From ZC4RG30 sp963777735 (lineage in GTDB: Bacteria > Pseudomonadota > Gammaproteobacteria > Steroidobacterales > Steroidobacteraceae): a DNA stretch of 64,000 nt. The translations under genes were made by a program, and so were the position numbers. The stretch covers positions 267,355 to 331,354 of the forward strand of contig CAVZRQ010000001.1 in the NCBI GenBank assembly GCA_963777735.1, read 5' to 3'. Below the pieces are notes generated by a model. The model was not told the origin of the DNA and did not search any database. It worked only from the letters and a program-made list of their open reading frames with translations. Shown one piece after another: positions 1 through 8,843 of the stretch (positions are counted from its first letter, which is position 1; each line of letters starts with the position of its first letter).

Positions 1-1
1 C

Positions 2-199
2 GCGATTCCTTCGTTGCTGAAATCGGCGCCGCACCTGTTGTACCCGGCGGAAGATGCCACCGCGCTTGCGGCGGCATTGCGATGCCAGCTGGCTGATCCC
101 GGGATGCCGGATCTGGTCGTTCCGGACTGGGAACAGCTGGTGGCAGGTGTCGAACCCGAGTACCGAAAACTCGCGCAGCCCGCATCTAACGCACTGTAA
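2..199 (+). CDS. Glycosyltransferase, C-terminal fragment (5' end outside window)
   Basis: An open frame enters from the left edge and ends at 199. The visible 65 residues end in a segment with PDWEQLVAGVEPEYRKL. A 'W..L....E..Y' tail after an 'LL..AED...LA.AL' stretch is usual at the C-terminus of GT-B glycosyltransferases (group 1 family), where the last helix crosses back to the N-domain. The catalytic part is outside the window, so donor and acceptor cannot be stated. It converges on the sulfatase-family gene and the two 3' ends overlap by 14 bases. Confidence 0.5.
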   Translation, partial: AIPSLLKSAPHLLYPAEDATALAAALRCQLADPGMPDLVVPDWEQLVAGVEPEYRKLAQPASNAL

Positions 200-2105
200 G
201 TGCGGTGCCAGATTGCAGCGAATCCTGCAGTCGAGCACGATAAGCCTCTATTTGCAGTACGTCCCCTTCGTCGGTATTCAATTCCGTTGCAGGCAGTCCG
301 TTATCATCGAGTGTCACGGTAAAATGCCGGTTGCGTGGATGGGAAAACCAGGTGATACGGTCCGGGCAACGGATTCCCACATCCTTGGCTCCGGCCAGTT
401 CCCGCAGCTTGTCTTCACGCAGATGCATCCGGCCTACAGAATCGATTTCATAGTATCCCGCGGCATCGGCGGCCAGGGTGGACTCATCCAGTGTCTTGTA
501 GTTCTCTGCGCCTGCGAGCCGTAGACCGGTTTCGACCAGCATGCAGGAGCCGGATGGCTGGAAGGCCGAGTCACCAGCCGATTGGTACCTCGACATCAAG
601 GACTTCAAGTCCAGAAGTGAAACCAGCCTGCTGTCGGTGGACTGGCCTGCTGCCTGCCCGCCTGTGTAGTGGATGACACCCAGCACGATGTGATTCGCGT
701 GGTCGCTGACCACATCCGCCCCGTGACCATAGACGCTGATCGATGCAGGTTCGCCACCGAGGGTCAACTGTGCCTCGATTTCACCTAGGCCCTCGCCGTG
801 GTCGGACAGCACGATCACCAGCGCGTCGTCGAGGTGGCCTTGCTGTCTCAGCCCGTCCATCAACTGGCCGACTTGCCTATCCACGACTGTCAGCGCAGCG
901 GCGTGTCTGTTCCAGTACGGATTGGCGGTGGTGAACTCCTGCTCTGCATGACGCGTGGCGAACGGGAAGTGGGCCGATTCGAAATGCACTGCAAGGAACA
1001 GTGGTGTGCTGCCGGCGGTCCGGTTCAATACGGAAGCGACAAACCCGTCAGCATCGTAGTTGGAATCTGAAGCGCTGTTGATATAGGAAAACGGCATCAT
1101 GAGTTTTCCGAGTCGCGTTTGCAGCACCAGATTGCTGAGTGGCGTATCGTTCAGGCGGTGCACGAGAAAATCCAGTGCACCGGCGCTGGGCCCGATCACG
1201 TGGTCAAAGCCGAATGAGTGATCGAGGTTGTTGAACCGTCGTTCGTCTATCGCGTAGGCGGTGCGATATCCAAGCGCCTGGAGTTCGCTGGATATCAGGC
1301 TGGTCTTGCCGACATGTTCCATGTGACGCAGATTGAATATCGCGCCATGTTCAACGGGCGATTGTCCCGACAGTATTGATACCCAGGCAGGAAACGTCCG
1401 TCCCAGCGGCGTGTACGCCCGCTGGTAGCTGACACCGGAGTTCATCAGGCCCTGCAGGTTTGGCAATGATGTTCCCAGTTTCCTGAACGCCGCCGCCGAC
1501 AACGAATCAACGCCGATGACGATGATATTTCGCTTCGTCGGAGAAATACCTGCGGAGGCATTGCGAAGGATGGCTCCGCTCCCCAAGGCCGCGGCAACCG
1601 TCACGCCAATCGTGATCGCCAGCCAGCGGTGGGAGCGTAACGAGTGGTAGGCGACATTCAGCAATCCGAAGCACAGCAGGATGCCCAGCCCATATGCCAG
1701 CACTGGGCGCGCAATTGCGGTAAATGGCACAGAATAGTCGGACGTTGGAAATATCAGCGCGTTGCAGGCGATGAAGAATGTCCAGCCCAGGAAGAACGTC
1801 AGCAGGCGCGCCGCCCAGCGCGAAACGCCGGTCGTCGAAGCCAGTTGCCTGGAAATCAAGGTGAGGGCCATGAATGCAACCGCCAGGAGCAACAGATGGC
1901 CGCCGATGTTGAGGGCTATCTCCCAACGTACCCGTGTGTTCGCAAGCAAATCATTGAGCAGCAGCCGGATGCCCGAATCCAGGAGCTGCAGGCTGGCGGC
2001 GTTGTCCAGAAACAGTGGCAGGCAATACGCCGCGACAAATAGCAGGTACAGGGCCAGTTCCTTCAGCACCTGGCAGTGAATGGCCTGTTTTTGCTCGTGC
2101 GGCAT
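186..2105 (-). CDS. Membrane-anchored sulfatase / alkaline phosphatase superfamily protein
   Basis: A 639-residue protein. About five hydrophobic helices span residues 15-180, followed by a periplasmic sulfatase-like domain. The strand IIVIGVDS supplies a metal-binding Asp (about residue 200), GRTFPAW near 236-241 holds the candidate nucleophile Thr, and a later SDHGEGLGE motif is the second metal site. The layout resembles LTA-synthase or phosphoethanolamine-transferase type enzymes that modify envelope polysaccharide or lipid. The neighbouring glycosyltransferase fragment fits an envelope role. The substrate is unknown. The ATG at 2105 has only a weak ribosome site. It lies downstream of pilR on the same strand with a 77-base gap and may be transcribed separately. 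Confidence 0.75.
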   Translation of the reverse strand: MPHEQKQAIHCQVLKELALYLLFVAAYCLPLFLDNAASLQLLDSGIRLLLNDLLANTRVRWEIALNIGGHLLLLAVAFMALTLISRQLASTTGVSRWAARLLTFFLGWTFFIACNALIFPTSDYSVPFTAIARPVLAYGLGILLCFGLLNVAYHSLRSHRWLAITIGVTVAAALGSGAILRNASAGISPTKRNIIVIGVDSLSAAAFRKLGTSLPNLQGLMNSGVSYQRAYTPLGRTFPAWVSILSGQSPVEHGAIFNLRHMEHVGKTSLISSELQALGYRTAYAIDERRFNNLDHSFGFDHVIGPSAGALDFLVHRLNDTPLSNLVLQTRLGKLMMPFSYINSASDSNYDADGFVASVLNRTAGSTPLFLAVHFESAHFPFATRHAEQEFTTANPYWNRHAAALTVVDRQVGQLMDGLRQQGHLDDALVIVLSDHGEGLGEIEAQLTLGGEPASISVYGHGADVVSDHANHIVLGVIHYTGGQAAGQSTDSRLVSLLDLKSLMSRYQSAGDSAFQPSGSCMLVETGLRLAGAENYKTLDESTLAADAAGYYEIDSVGRMHLREDKLRELAGAKDVGIRCPDRITWFSHPRNRHFTVTLDDNGLPATELNTDEGDVLQIEAYRARLQDSLQSGTALTVR

Positions 2106-2182
2106 AACATAATGCTATTCAGGATGAGCGGGAGCATGTGTGCGCCGTGTCACAGGCGGCATTTAGCAGCGATGGCGAGCTT

Positions 2183-3559
2183 CTACTCGATTCCCAGTTT
2201 CTTGATCCGATAGCGCAACGCCCGAAAGGTCACGCCCAGCAACTTTGCCGCCGCTGTCTTGTTGTAACGCGTTTGCTCCAGCGCCCGCACGATGGCATCG
2301 CGCTCCATGCCTTCCAGCCGGTCGCCCAATGCGGCAGGTTCCGGGCTCTTGTCCGGGATGCCCTGCGAGGCCGGTTCCGCGCCGGCGTCCGCGTCTGCCG
2401 AATCCACGCGCGCAATGGTGCGCAGACGGATGTCGTCCGGCTGGATCTTTCCGTCGGTACACAGTGTCAGTGCGCGCTCCAGGATGTTCTCCAGTTCACG
2501 CACATTGCCGGGAAAGGAATAGCCACACAGTTTGGTCATGGCTGCAGCAGTGATGTCGGTGACTTCGCCGCGGCCGCGACGGGCCAACCGGTGCAGGATC
2601 TGCTGTGCCAGCTCAGGAATATCCTCGCTGCGCTCCCGCAGGGCCGGTACCCGCATTTCGATGACATTGATGCGGTAGAAGAGATCTTCGCGGAAACTGC
2701 CGGCCGCGACCTGGTCGGCCAGATTCTTGTGGGTTGCGGAAAGAAAGCGAACATCCACCGGCAGTTCCCCGGTTTCGCCCACTGGCCGCACCGTCTTCTC
2801 CTGGATCACGCGCAGCAGCTTCACCTGCATGTGCAGCGGCAGGTCGGCGACTTCGTCGAGAAACAAGGTGCCGCCGTCCGCGCTTTGTACCAACCCCTTC
2901 TTGTCGGCTACTGCACCGGTGAAACTGCCGCGCTTGTGCCCGAAGAATTCGCTTTCCATCAGTTCGCCGGGAATGGCGCCACAGTTCACGGCGATGAATG
3001 GACCATCGGCGCGCGGGCCGGAGAGATGGACCAGCCTTGCCACCAGTTCCTTGCCGGTGCCGCTTTCGCCTGCTACATGCACCGGCGCCTGGCTGCGCGC
3101 CACGCGCGCGATCATCTCGCGCAGCTGCCGCATGGGCTCGGAGTGCCCCAGCAGCCGTGGCCCCTGGAAGGTGAGGCCGCCTTCTGGCCGCTCACTAAGC
3201 TTCAGTGCACCGGCAATCAACCGCCTCAGTGCGCCCAGGTCCAGCGGCTTGGAAAGGAAATCAAAGGCTCCCTGTTTCAGGGCGCGAACGGCAGTCTCGA
3301 CATTGCCGTGCGCAGTGATGACGGCGCAAGGCAGGCCGGGCCGCCGTGCCTGCAGCCATTCCAGCAGATCCAGGCCATTGCCGTCCGGCAGCCGCATGTC
3401 GCACAGCACGAGATCGAAGATTTCGGTGAGCAGCAGCCGCTGCGCGTCGCGCAGGCTGCCGGCACTGGCGGAGCGCAGACCCATGCGGTTCAGCGTGAGC
3501 GCGACCAGCTCGACCAGATCCGGTTCGTCGTCGACGATCAGTACTCGCGCTTCGGGCAT
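2183..3559 (-). CDS. pilR: Type IV pilus sigma-54 response regulator PilR
   Basis: A 458-residue NtrC-family activator. The receiver domain (1-120) has acidic pair D10/D11, phospho-acceptor D54 and the FLSKPLD lysine. The AAA+ domain has Walker A GESGTGKE and the sigma-54 contact loop as GSFTGA. The C-terminus is a Fis-type helix-turn-helix (KTAAAKLLGVTFRALRYRIKK), a close match to PilR proteins. It should activate RpoN-dependent pilin transcription when phosphorylated by PilS, which is encoded 17 bases upstream on the same strand. No pilin gene is in this window. Confidence 0.92.
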   Translation of the reverse strand: MPEARVLIVDDEPDLVELVALTLNRMGLRSASAGSLRDAQRLLLTEIFDLVLCDMRLPDGNGLDLLEWLQARRPGLPCAVITAHGNVETAVRALKQGAFDFLSKPLDLGALRRLIAGALKLSERPEGGLTFQGPRLLGHSEPMRQLREMIARVARSQAPVHVAGESGTGKELVARLVHLSGPRADGPFIAVNCGAIPGELMESEFFGHKRGSFTGAVADKKGLVQSADGGTLFLDEVADLPLHMQVKLLRVIQEKTVRPVGETGELPVDVRFLSATHKNLADQVAAGSFREDLFYRINVIEMRVPALRERSEDIPELAQQILHRLARRGRGEVTDITAAAMTKLCGYSFPGNVRELENILERALTLCTDGKIQPDDIRLRTIARVDSADADAGAEPASQGIPDKSPEPAALGDRLEGMERDAIVRALEQTRYNKTAAAKLLGVTFRALRYRIKKLGIE

Positions 3560-3576
3560 CGTGGGCAGATGTTAAA

Positions 3577-5220
3577 TCATTCTTCCCAGCGACCGGGATC
3601 GGTAAAGACCAGCCTGAAGAGGCTGCCGCCCTCGGCAGGGGATTCATGCAACAGCGTGGCGCCATTGGCCTCAGCCAGTTCGCGTGCCAGGAACAGGCCG
3701 AGGCCGGTGCCCCGCAATGCCTTCGTGAAGAAGGGCTCGAACACACGTTCGATGTCCGCTTCGTCGATGCCGGGACCTTTGTCGGCCACTTCCACGAAGG
3801 GTCGGCCATTGCTGGCGATGCGGCCGTAGCGAATCTGCACGGGTTCATTGGCGAAGCCTGCGATCTGGCCATGCGTGAGCGCGTTCTGGCACAGGTTCCA
3901 CATCACCTGATGCAGCTGCGTGGGGTCGACCCGCACCTCGATTTCGCTGCCTTCTTCAGCTGAGACCGCGATGCGCAGTTGTGCCGCGGAGATCTGCTCG
4001 GTGGCGCAGAATTCGGCCCAGAATTCGTTGATCCAGCTGACCAGCTCGATGCGCTCCGGGCGCCGCGCACTGCGCCGTGAAAGTTCCAGCACGTTCTCGA
4101 CGATGCGGCTGACCCGCTCGGCGTTGTCGCGGATGATCTGCGTCAGCCGGCGATCCTCCGGTGCGATGTTTGGAGATTCAGCCAGCAGCTGGCCCGCGTG
4201 GCTCATCGCCCCGATCGGGGTGCGTATCTCGTGCGCGATGCTGGCCGACAGTCGGCCCAGCGAGGCGAGTTTGGACTGCTGTACCTTCTCGGCCAGCAGG
4301 CTGGTGTCTTCCAGGAACACCAGCACGGGGCCGGGCCGGGAAGTGCCCAGATTGGCGAAATGCGGCTGGATCAGTCTGGCGCCATCGGCGGCTGGAAAAG
4401 TTCCAACTTCCTGTCCATCGCCATGCTGGCGCCAGGCAGCGAGCAGGAACAGCAGCCGCGGCGAACACTCTCCCAGCAGCGCATCCGGCCATGCATTGGC
4501 ATTGCCCAGCACATTGGCGGCCGGTTCATTGATGAGGCGGATCCGGTCCTGTTCATCGACGACCAGGATGCTCTCGCGCAGGTGCTGCACGATGTATTGC
4601 GACAGCTGCGCCAGGTTGGCGAGGTCCAGCTCCTGCCGGCGCACCAGTGCTTCAGTCTGCAGCAACCGGTTCGCGAGCGGTCGCACCAGCAAGGCGGCCA
4701 GGAAGACCACGACGCCGAGCACGCCGGCGTACAGGTAGCCACCGTCTCCCTGGCCGGGTACGAGGTTCCACGCCACCTGCTGCACCAGAACCGCCACCGT
4801 CGCTGTGGCAGCCATGAAGAAGGCGTCGCGATTGCTGGCCAGCAAAGCCATCGCGCCAACCGGCAACAGCAGCAGGATGCCCATGCCGCCATTCACGCCG
4901 CCACTGGCCCACAGAATCCAGGCGATGGCGACGGAATCGAACAGCGCATGCACTAGCGCCAGCATGCGCAGGCCCGCAAAAGGCAGCCGGCGCATGCCGA
5001 TCATGCCGATGCCCGCCAGGAAGTAGATCGCGCAGATCACCGCCATGCGGGTCGGGTGCGGGATGATGAGGAGCTCATTGACGGCGTCGATGCGGCTCGC
5101 GATGAACAAGCCGCCGGCCACGAGCAGGCGATAAAGGTTGACCAGCCCGATCACACGCCAGGCGAGGTCCGAGGGCGCACTGTCGGCAGGACCTGGCCTG
5201 CCACCGGTATTGAAGCGCAT
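3577..5220 (-). CDS. pilS: Type IV pilus sensor histidine kinase PilS
   Basis: A 547-residue kinase. The N-terminus holds about six hydrophobic helices (residues 25-190), then a PAS-like region with VVDEQDRIRLINEPA. The HisKA H-box is SIAHEIRTPIGAM, followed by N-box (WNLCQNAL), DKGPGI and GTGLGLFLARE ATP-lid motifs. PilS senses a membrane signal, thought to be pilin level, and phosphorylates PilR. The gene starts at the ATG at 5220, diverges from the CoA-transferase gene across 76 bases, and is followed closely by pilR, so the pair is one operon. Confidence 0.92.
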   Translation of the reverse strand: MRFNTGGRPGPADSAPSDLAWRVIGLVNLYRLLVAGGLFIASRIDAVNELLIIPHPTRMAVICAIYFLAGIGMIGMRRLPFAGLRMLALVHALFDSVAIAWILWASGGVNGGMGILLLLPVGAMALLASNRDAFFMAATATVAVLVQQVAWNLVPGQGDGGYLYAGVLGVVVFLAALLVRPLANRLLQTEALVRRQELDLANLAQLSQYIVQHLRESILVVDEQDRIRLINEPAANVLGNANAWPDALLGECSPRLLFLLAAWRQHGDGQEVGTFPAADGARLIQPHFANLGTSRPGPVLVFLEDTSLLAEKVQQSKLASLGRLSASIAHEIRTPIGAMSHAGQLLAESPNIAPEDRRLTQIIRDNAERVSRIVENVLELSRRSARRPERIELVSWINEFWAEFCATEQISAAQLRIAVSAEEGSEIEVRVDPTQLHQVMWNLCQNALTHGQIAGFANEPVQIRYGRIASNGRPFVEVADKGPGIDEADIERVFEPFFTKALRGTGLGLFLARELAEANGATLLHESPAEGGSLFRLVFTDPGRWEE

Positions 5221-5296
5221 CCCCCGGACTGTACACCGCGCCTGTGGCCTGCAATTCGACTAGGCTTGCAACTGTGATGAACCACTGGATTCGGGC

Positions 5297-6439
5297 ATGA
5301 AAGGGCCGCTGGCGGGCATCAGGGTGCTGGAACTGGCGCGCATTCTCGCCGGACCCTGGGCAGGGCAGGTGCTGGCTGACCTCGGCGCGGATGTCATCAA
5401 GATCGAGAGCCCCGGTGGCGACGAAACCCGTCGCTGGGGCCCCCCGTTTGTCGACTATGCCGATGGGGGTCGCGACGCGGCCTATTTCCATGCCTGCAAC
5501 CGGGGCAAGCGATCGATCATCGCGGACTTCGCAAGCGACGCCGGCCAGCAGCAGGTCCGCGCGCTGTGCCGTGATGCAGACGTCGTCATCGAGAACTTCA
5601 AACGTGGTGATCTGGCGCGGTACGGGCTGGATGCCAACGCTCTGAGGCAGGTGAATCCGCGGCTGGTGTGGTGTTCCATCACGGGCTTTGGCCAGGACGG
5701 CCCTTATGCCGATCGTCCCGGTTACGACTTCGTGGTGCAGGCGATGGGCGGCATCATGGACCTCACTGGCACCCCGGATCAGGAGCCGCAGAAACCAGGC
5801 GTAGCCTACGCCGACCTCTTTACCGGGCTTTATTCCGTCATTGCGATCCAGGCGGCGCTGGCCGCGCGGCAGCACACGGGTGAGGGGGCGCTGATCGACA
5901 TGGCGCTGTATGACACGCAGGTTGCGGTGCTCGCGAACCAGGCGATGAATTTCCTGGTGTCGGGCGTTGCACCACAGCGCATGGGCAATGCGCATCCGAA
6001 TCTCGTGCCTTACCAGGTGTTTCGTGTTGCCGATGGCGAGCTGGTCATCGCGGTGGGCAGCGATCAGCAATTCGCGAGGCTCGCCGCAGTGCTGGGTGTG
6101 GCCGAGCTGGCCAAAGACGCCAGGGCGCGCAGCAATGCCGATCGTGTGCAGCATCGGGAGTTCGTCATCGGCCGTCTGCAGGAGCGCTGTCTGCTCTGGA
6201 ACCGTGACCCGCTCACCGCTGCGCTGACAGAGCAGGGAATACCCGTTGGGCCCATCAACAACGTGGCTCAGGTCTTTGCCGATCCGCAGGTGCTGGCGCG
6301 CAGCATGGTTTCGGTCGCTCGGCTCGGTGATGGGAGATCGGTGCCCGCCGTGCGACTGCCGGTGCGCATGGCGGGGCTATCCGGATCAGGGCGGGCCGCG
6401 CCACGTTTGGGAGAGCATCAGCACGAGAGCTGGGCGTGA
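5297..6439 (+). CDS. Family III CoA-transferase (CaiB/BaiF type)
   Basis: A 380-residue protein that begins with the family signature GPLAGIRVLELARILAGPWAGQ..ADLGADVIKIE. The catalytic Asp, which forms an aspartyl-CoA anhydride in this family, is expected in VAYADLFTGLYS near residue 175. These enzymes move CoA between carboxylic acids (formyl, succinyl, carnitine, bile-acid type donors), but the substrate cannot be read from sequence. It lies 81 bases upstream of sucC in the same direction, so it may draw on succinyl-CoA. That link is inferred from position only. Confidence 0.85.
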   Translation: MKGPLAGIRVLELARILAGPWAGQVLADLGADVIKIESPGGDETRRWGPPFVDYADGGRDAAYFHACNRGKRSIIADFASDAGQQQVRALCRDADVVIENFKRGDLARYGLDANALRQVNPRLVWCSITGFGQDGPYADRPGYDFVVQAMGGIMDLTGTPDQEPQKPGVAYADLFTGLYSVIAIQAALAARQHTGEGALIDMALYDTQVAVLANQAMNFLVSGVAPQRMGNAHPNLVPYQVFRVADGELVIAVGSDQQFARLAAVLGVAELAKDARARSNADRVQHREFVIGRLQERCLLWNRDPLTAALTEQGIPVGPINNVAQVFADPQVLARSMVSVARLGDGRSVPAVRLPVRMAGLSGSGRAAPRLGEHQHESWA

Positions 6440-6520
6440 CACCGCAGTTTTCGAGTCTCGTGCTGGCGGCAATCTGCCGATTCCGACACAATGATCAGCT
6501 CGAATTGGCAAGGGTCCGCG

Positions 6521-7687
6521 ATGAATCTGCACGAATACCAGTCCAAGAAGATATTTGCTGAATACGGAATTCCCGTTCCCACCGGTTTTGTCGCCGCTTC
6601 ACCCGATGAAGCGGTCGAAATGGCAAAGAAGCTCGGTGGCCCGGTCTGGGTAGTGAAGGCACAGGTGCATGCGGGCGGTCGCGGCAAGGCCGGCGGCGTC
6701 AAGGTCACGAAAGACCTCGAAGTGGTGCGCGAAGCCACCAGCAAGATGCTCGGCACCCGGCTCGTCACCAAGCAGACGGGCGCGGAAGGCCTCCCCATCA
6801 GCCAGGTCTACGTGGAATCCGGTTCGGACATCGAGCGCGAGATCTATCTCAGCCTCACGCTTAACCGCGAGAAGAGCCGCATTGCGGTGGTCGCTTCAGC
6901 GGCCGGCGGCATGGATATCGAGGAAGTGGCAGAAAAAGAGCCACACAAGATCCTTTCGGTCACGGTGCATCCGGCGGTCGGATTCGAGGCTTACCAGGCA
7001 CGTGAGCTGGCTTTTGGCCTTGGCCTGACGGGTGGCCAGATCGGCGAGTTCACGGCGATCCTGAAGGCGTTGTACAAACTCTACATCGAGCAGGATGCCG
7101 CGCTGGTCGAGGTCAACCCGCTGATCGTCACCAAGGCGGGTCATCTCGTGGCCCTGGATGCCAAGATCGGCATCGATCCCAACGCGGTATTCCGCCATCC
7201 GGCGCTGGCCGCGATGCGCGACCGGACTCAGGAAGATCCGATCGAAGCCCGCGCCGCCGAGCATGATCTCAACTATGTCTCGCTGGATGGCGACATCGCC
7301 TGCATGGTGAACGGCGCCGGCCTCGCGATGGCGACCATGGACATCATCAAGCTGCACGGCGGCAAGCCGGCCAACTTCCTCGATGTGGGCGGTGGCGCCA
7401 CGGTCGAGCGGGTCACCGCGGCCTTCGAACTGATCCTTTCCAACCCCAAGGTGCGCGCCATCCTGGTGAACATCTTCGGCGGCATCGTGCGTTGCGATGT
7501 GATCGCCGAAGGCATCATGGTGGCCGTGAAGAAGGTGGGGGTGAAGGTCCCCGTGATCGTGCGGCTGGAAGGCACCAATGCCAAACAGGCGCGCGAGATG
7601 CTGGCGCAGAGCGGCTTGGCCGTCACGCCCGCCGAGGCGCTGACCGATGCGGCCAAGAAAGCCGTTGCCGCCGCCAAAACCCGCTAA
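6521..7687 (+). CDS. sucC: Succinyl-CoA synthetase beta subunit
   Basis: The chosen start gives MNLHEYQSKKIFAEYGIP, the conserved N-terminus, and 388 residues, the usual length of the family. An in-frame ATG at 6491 would add ten unrelated residues and is rejected. The ATP-grasp domain shows KAQVHAGGRGKAGGVKV, and the C-terminal domain has LVNIFGGIVRCDVIAEGI. With SucD it makes succinate and ATP (or GTP) from succinyl-CoA in the TCA cycle. sucD follows after 18 bases. The weak purine stretch AGGG at 6511-6514 is the only visible ribosome site. Confidence 0.97.
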   Translation: MNLHEYQSKKIFAEYGIPVPTGFVAASPDEAVEMAKKLGGPVWVVKAQVHAGGRGKAGGVKVTKDLEVVREATSKMLGTRLVTKQTGAEGLPISQVYVESGSDIEREIYLSLTLNREKSRIAVVASAAGGMDIEEVAEKEPHKILSVTVHPAVGFEAYQARELAFGLGLTGGQIGEFTAILKALYKLYIEQDAALVEVNPLIVTKAGHLVALDAKIGIDPNAVFRHPALAAMRDRTQEDPIEARAAEHDLNYVSLDGDIACMVNGAGLAMATMDIIKLHGGKPANFLDVGGGATVERVTAAFELILSNPKVRAILVNIFGGIVRCDVIAEGIMVAVKKVGVKVPVIVRLEGTNAKQAREMLAQSGLAVTPAEALTDAAKKAVAAAKTR

Positions 7688-7705
7688 TCACGCAGCAGAA
7701 TTCCC

Positions 7706-8836
7706 ATGAGCATCCTTGTAAACAAACGCAGCAGAATCATCGTCCAGGGCTTCACCGGCAAGCAGGGCACCTTCCATGCCCAGCAGTGCCTGGCCTACGG
7801 CACACGCATTGTCGGTGGCGTCACGCCGGGTCGAGGTGGCTCGCAGCATCTCGATCTGCCGGTGTTCGACACCGTGCACAAGGCGGTCAACGACACCGGC
7901 GCCACGGTCAGCATGATCTACGTGCCGGCAGCCTTCGCAGCCGACGCCATTCTCGAAGCGGCCGATGCCGGCATCGAGCTGGTGGTCTGCATCACCGAAG
8001 GCATTCCGGTCAACGACATGATCCGCGTGAAGGCAGCGCTGGCGGGCACCGCCACGCGCCTCATCGGCCCCAACTGCCCGGGCATCATCACGCCGGATGA
8101 ATGCAAGATCGGCATCATGCCGGGCTTCATCCACCAGCGCGGCTGCGTGGGCATCGTGTCGCGCTCCGGCACCCTCACTTACGAAGCCGTGCACCAGACC
8201 ACGCAGATCGGCCTCGGCCAGAGCACCTGCGTCGGTATTGGTGGCGATCCGGTGCGCGGCATGAACTTCATCGATGTCATCGAGCTGTTCGAGCGCGATC
8301 CGCAGACCGAAGGCATCGTGATGGTCGGCGAGATCGGCGGCAGCGACGAAGAAGCCGCTGCCGCGCATATCGCGCGTTTCGTGACCAAGCCCGTGGTGGC
8401 CTACATCGCGGGTGTCACGGCGCCGCCGGGCAAGCGCATGGGTCATGCGGGTGCGGTGGTGGCCGGAGGCAAGGGCACGGCGGCCGACAAATTCCGCGCG
8501 CTGGAAGAAGCCGGCGTGCGTACCGTGAAGAGTGTTGCGGATCTGGGCGCTGCCATGGCAGAACTCCTCAATGTGCGCGCGAAGCGCCGGGCGAGCGAGT
8601 CGCATATCGGCGAGCGGCCGGCTTCCATGCGCGCGAAGCCGAAGGGCAAGCGGGCGAAGTCGAAGGCCAAGGCGAAGACCGGGGTAAAAGTGAAGCCCAA
8701 AGCCAAGGTCAAAGACCAAGGTCAAAGCCAAGACCAAGGTCAAGAGCCAAGGTCAAAGCCAAGAGCCAAGGCCGCTCCCAAGGTCTCGCGCAAGGTCGCC
8801 CGCAAGGCACCACGCCGCCCGACCCGCAAGAAATAA
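7706..8836 (+). CDS. sucD: Succinyl-CoA synthetase alpha subunit with long basic C-terminal tail
   Basis: Residues 1 to about 290 are a complete SucD: the CoA-binding segment VQGFTGKQGTFHA, SRSGTLTYEAV, and the phosphohistidine loop GHAGAVVAGGKGTAAD. The family normally ends here. This protein continues for about 85 residues rich in Lys, Ala, Pro and Arg, resembling a histone-H1-like tail. Within it, bases 8714-8767 encode an out-of-character DQGQSQDQGQEPRSKPR segment. Removing one base near 8714, 8748 and 8767 turns this into continuous KVK/KAK/KSK repeats, so the tail may carry three single-base insertions that cancel. Core function is certain; the tail's role is unknown. Confidence 0.93.
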   Translation: MSILVNKRSRIIVQGFTGKQGTFHAQQCLAYGTRIVGGVTPGRGGSQHLDLPVFDTVHKAVNDTGATVSMIYVPAAFAADAILEAADAGIELVVCITEGIPVNDMIRVKAALAGTATRLIGPNCPGIITPDECKIGIMPGFIHQRGCVGIVSRSGTLTYEAVHQTTQIGLGQSTCVGIGGDPVRGMNFIDVIELFERDPQTEGIVMVGEIGGSDEEAAAAHIARFVTKPVVAYIAGVTAPPGKRMGHAGAVVAGGKGTAADKFRALEEAGVRTVKSVADLGAAMAELLNVRAKRRASESHIGERPASMRAKPKGKRAKSKAKAKTGVKVKPKAKVKDQGQSQDQGQEPRSKPRAKAAPKVSRKVARKAPRRPTRKK

Positions 8837-8843
8837 TCCAGCC

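Noticed and set aside
2138..3829. Long forward frame (563 codons) opposite pilR and the end of pilS
   Set aside because: It is a mirror frame of high-G+C coding sequence; the reverse-strand PilR motifs are complete and the forward product matches no family.
6491..6520. Longer start for sucC at 6491
   Set aside because: It adds ten residues not found in SucC; MNLHEYQ at 6521 is the conserved N-terminus and gives the exact family length.
8700..8790. CRISPR-like or tandem DNA repeat in the sucD tail
   Set aside because: The short AAGGTCAAAGCC units have no spacers and are explained as codons for KVKAK-type protein repeats.
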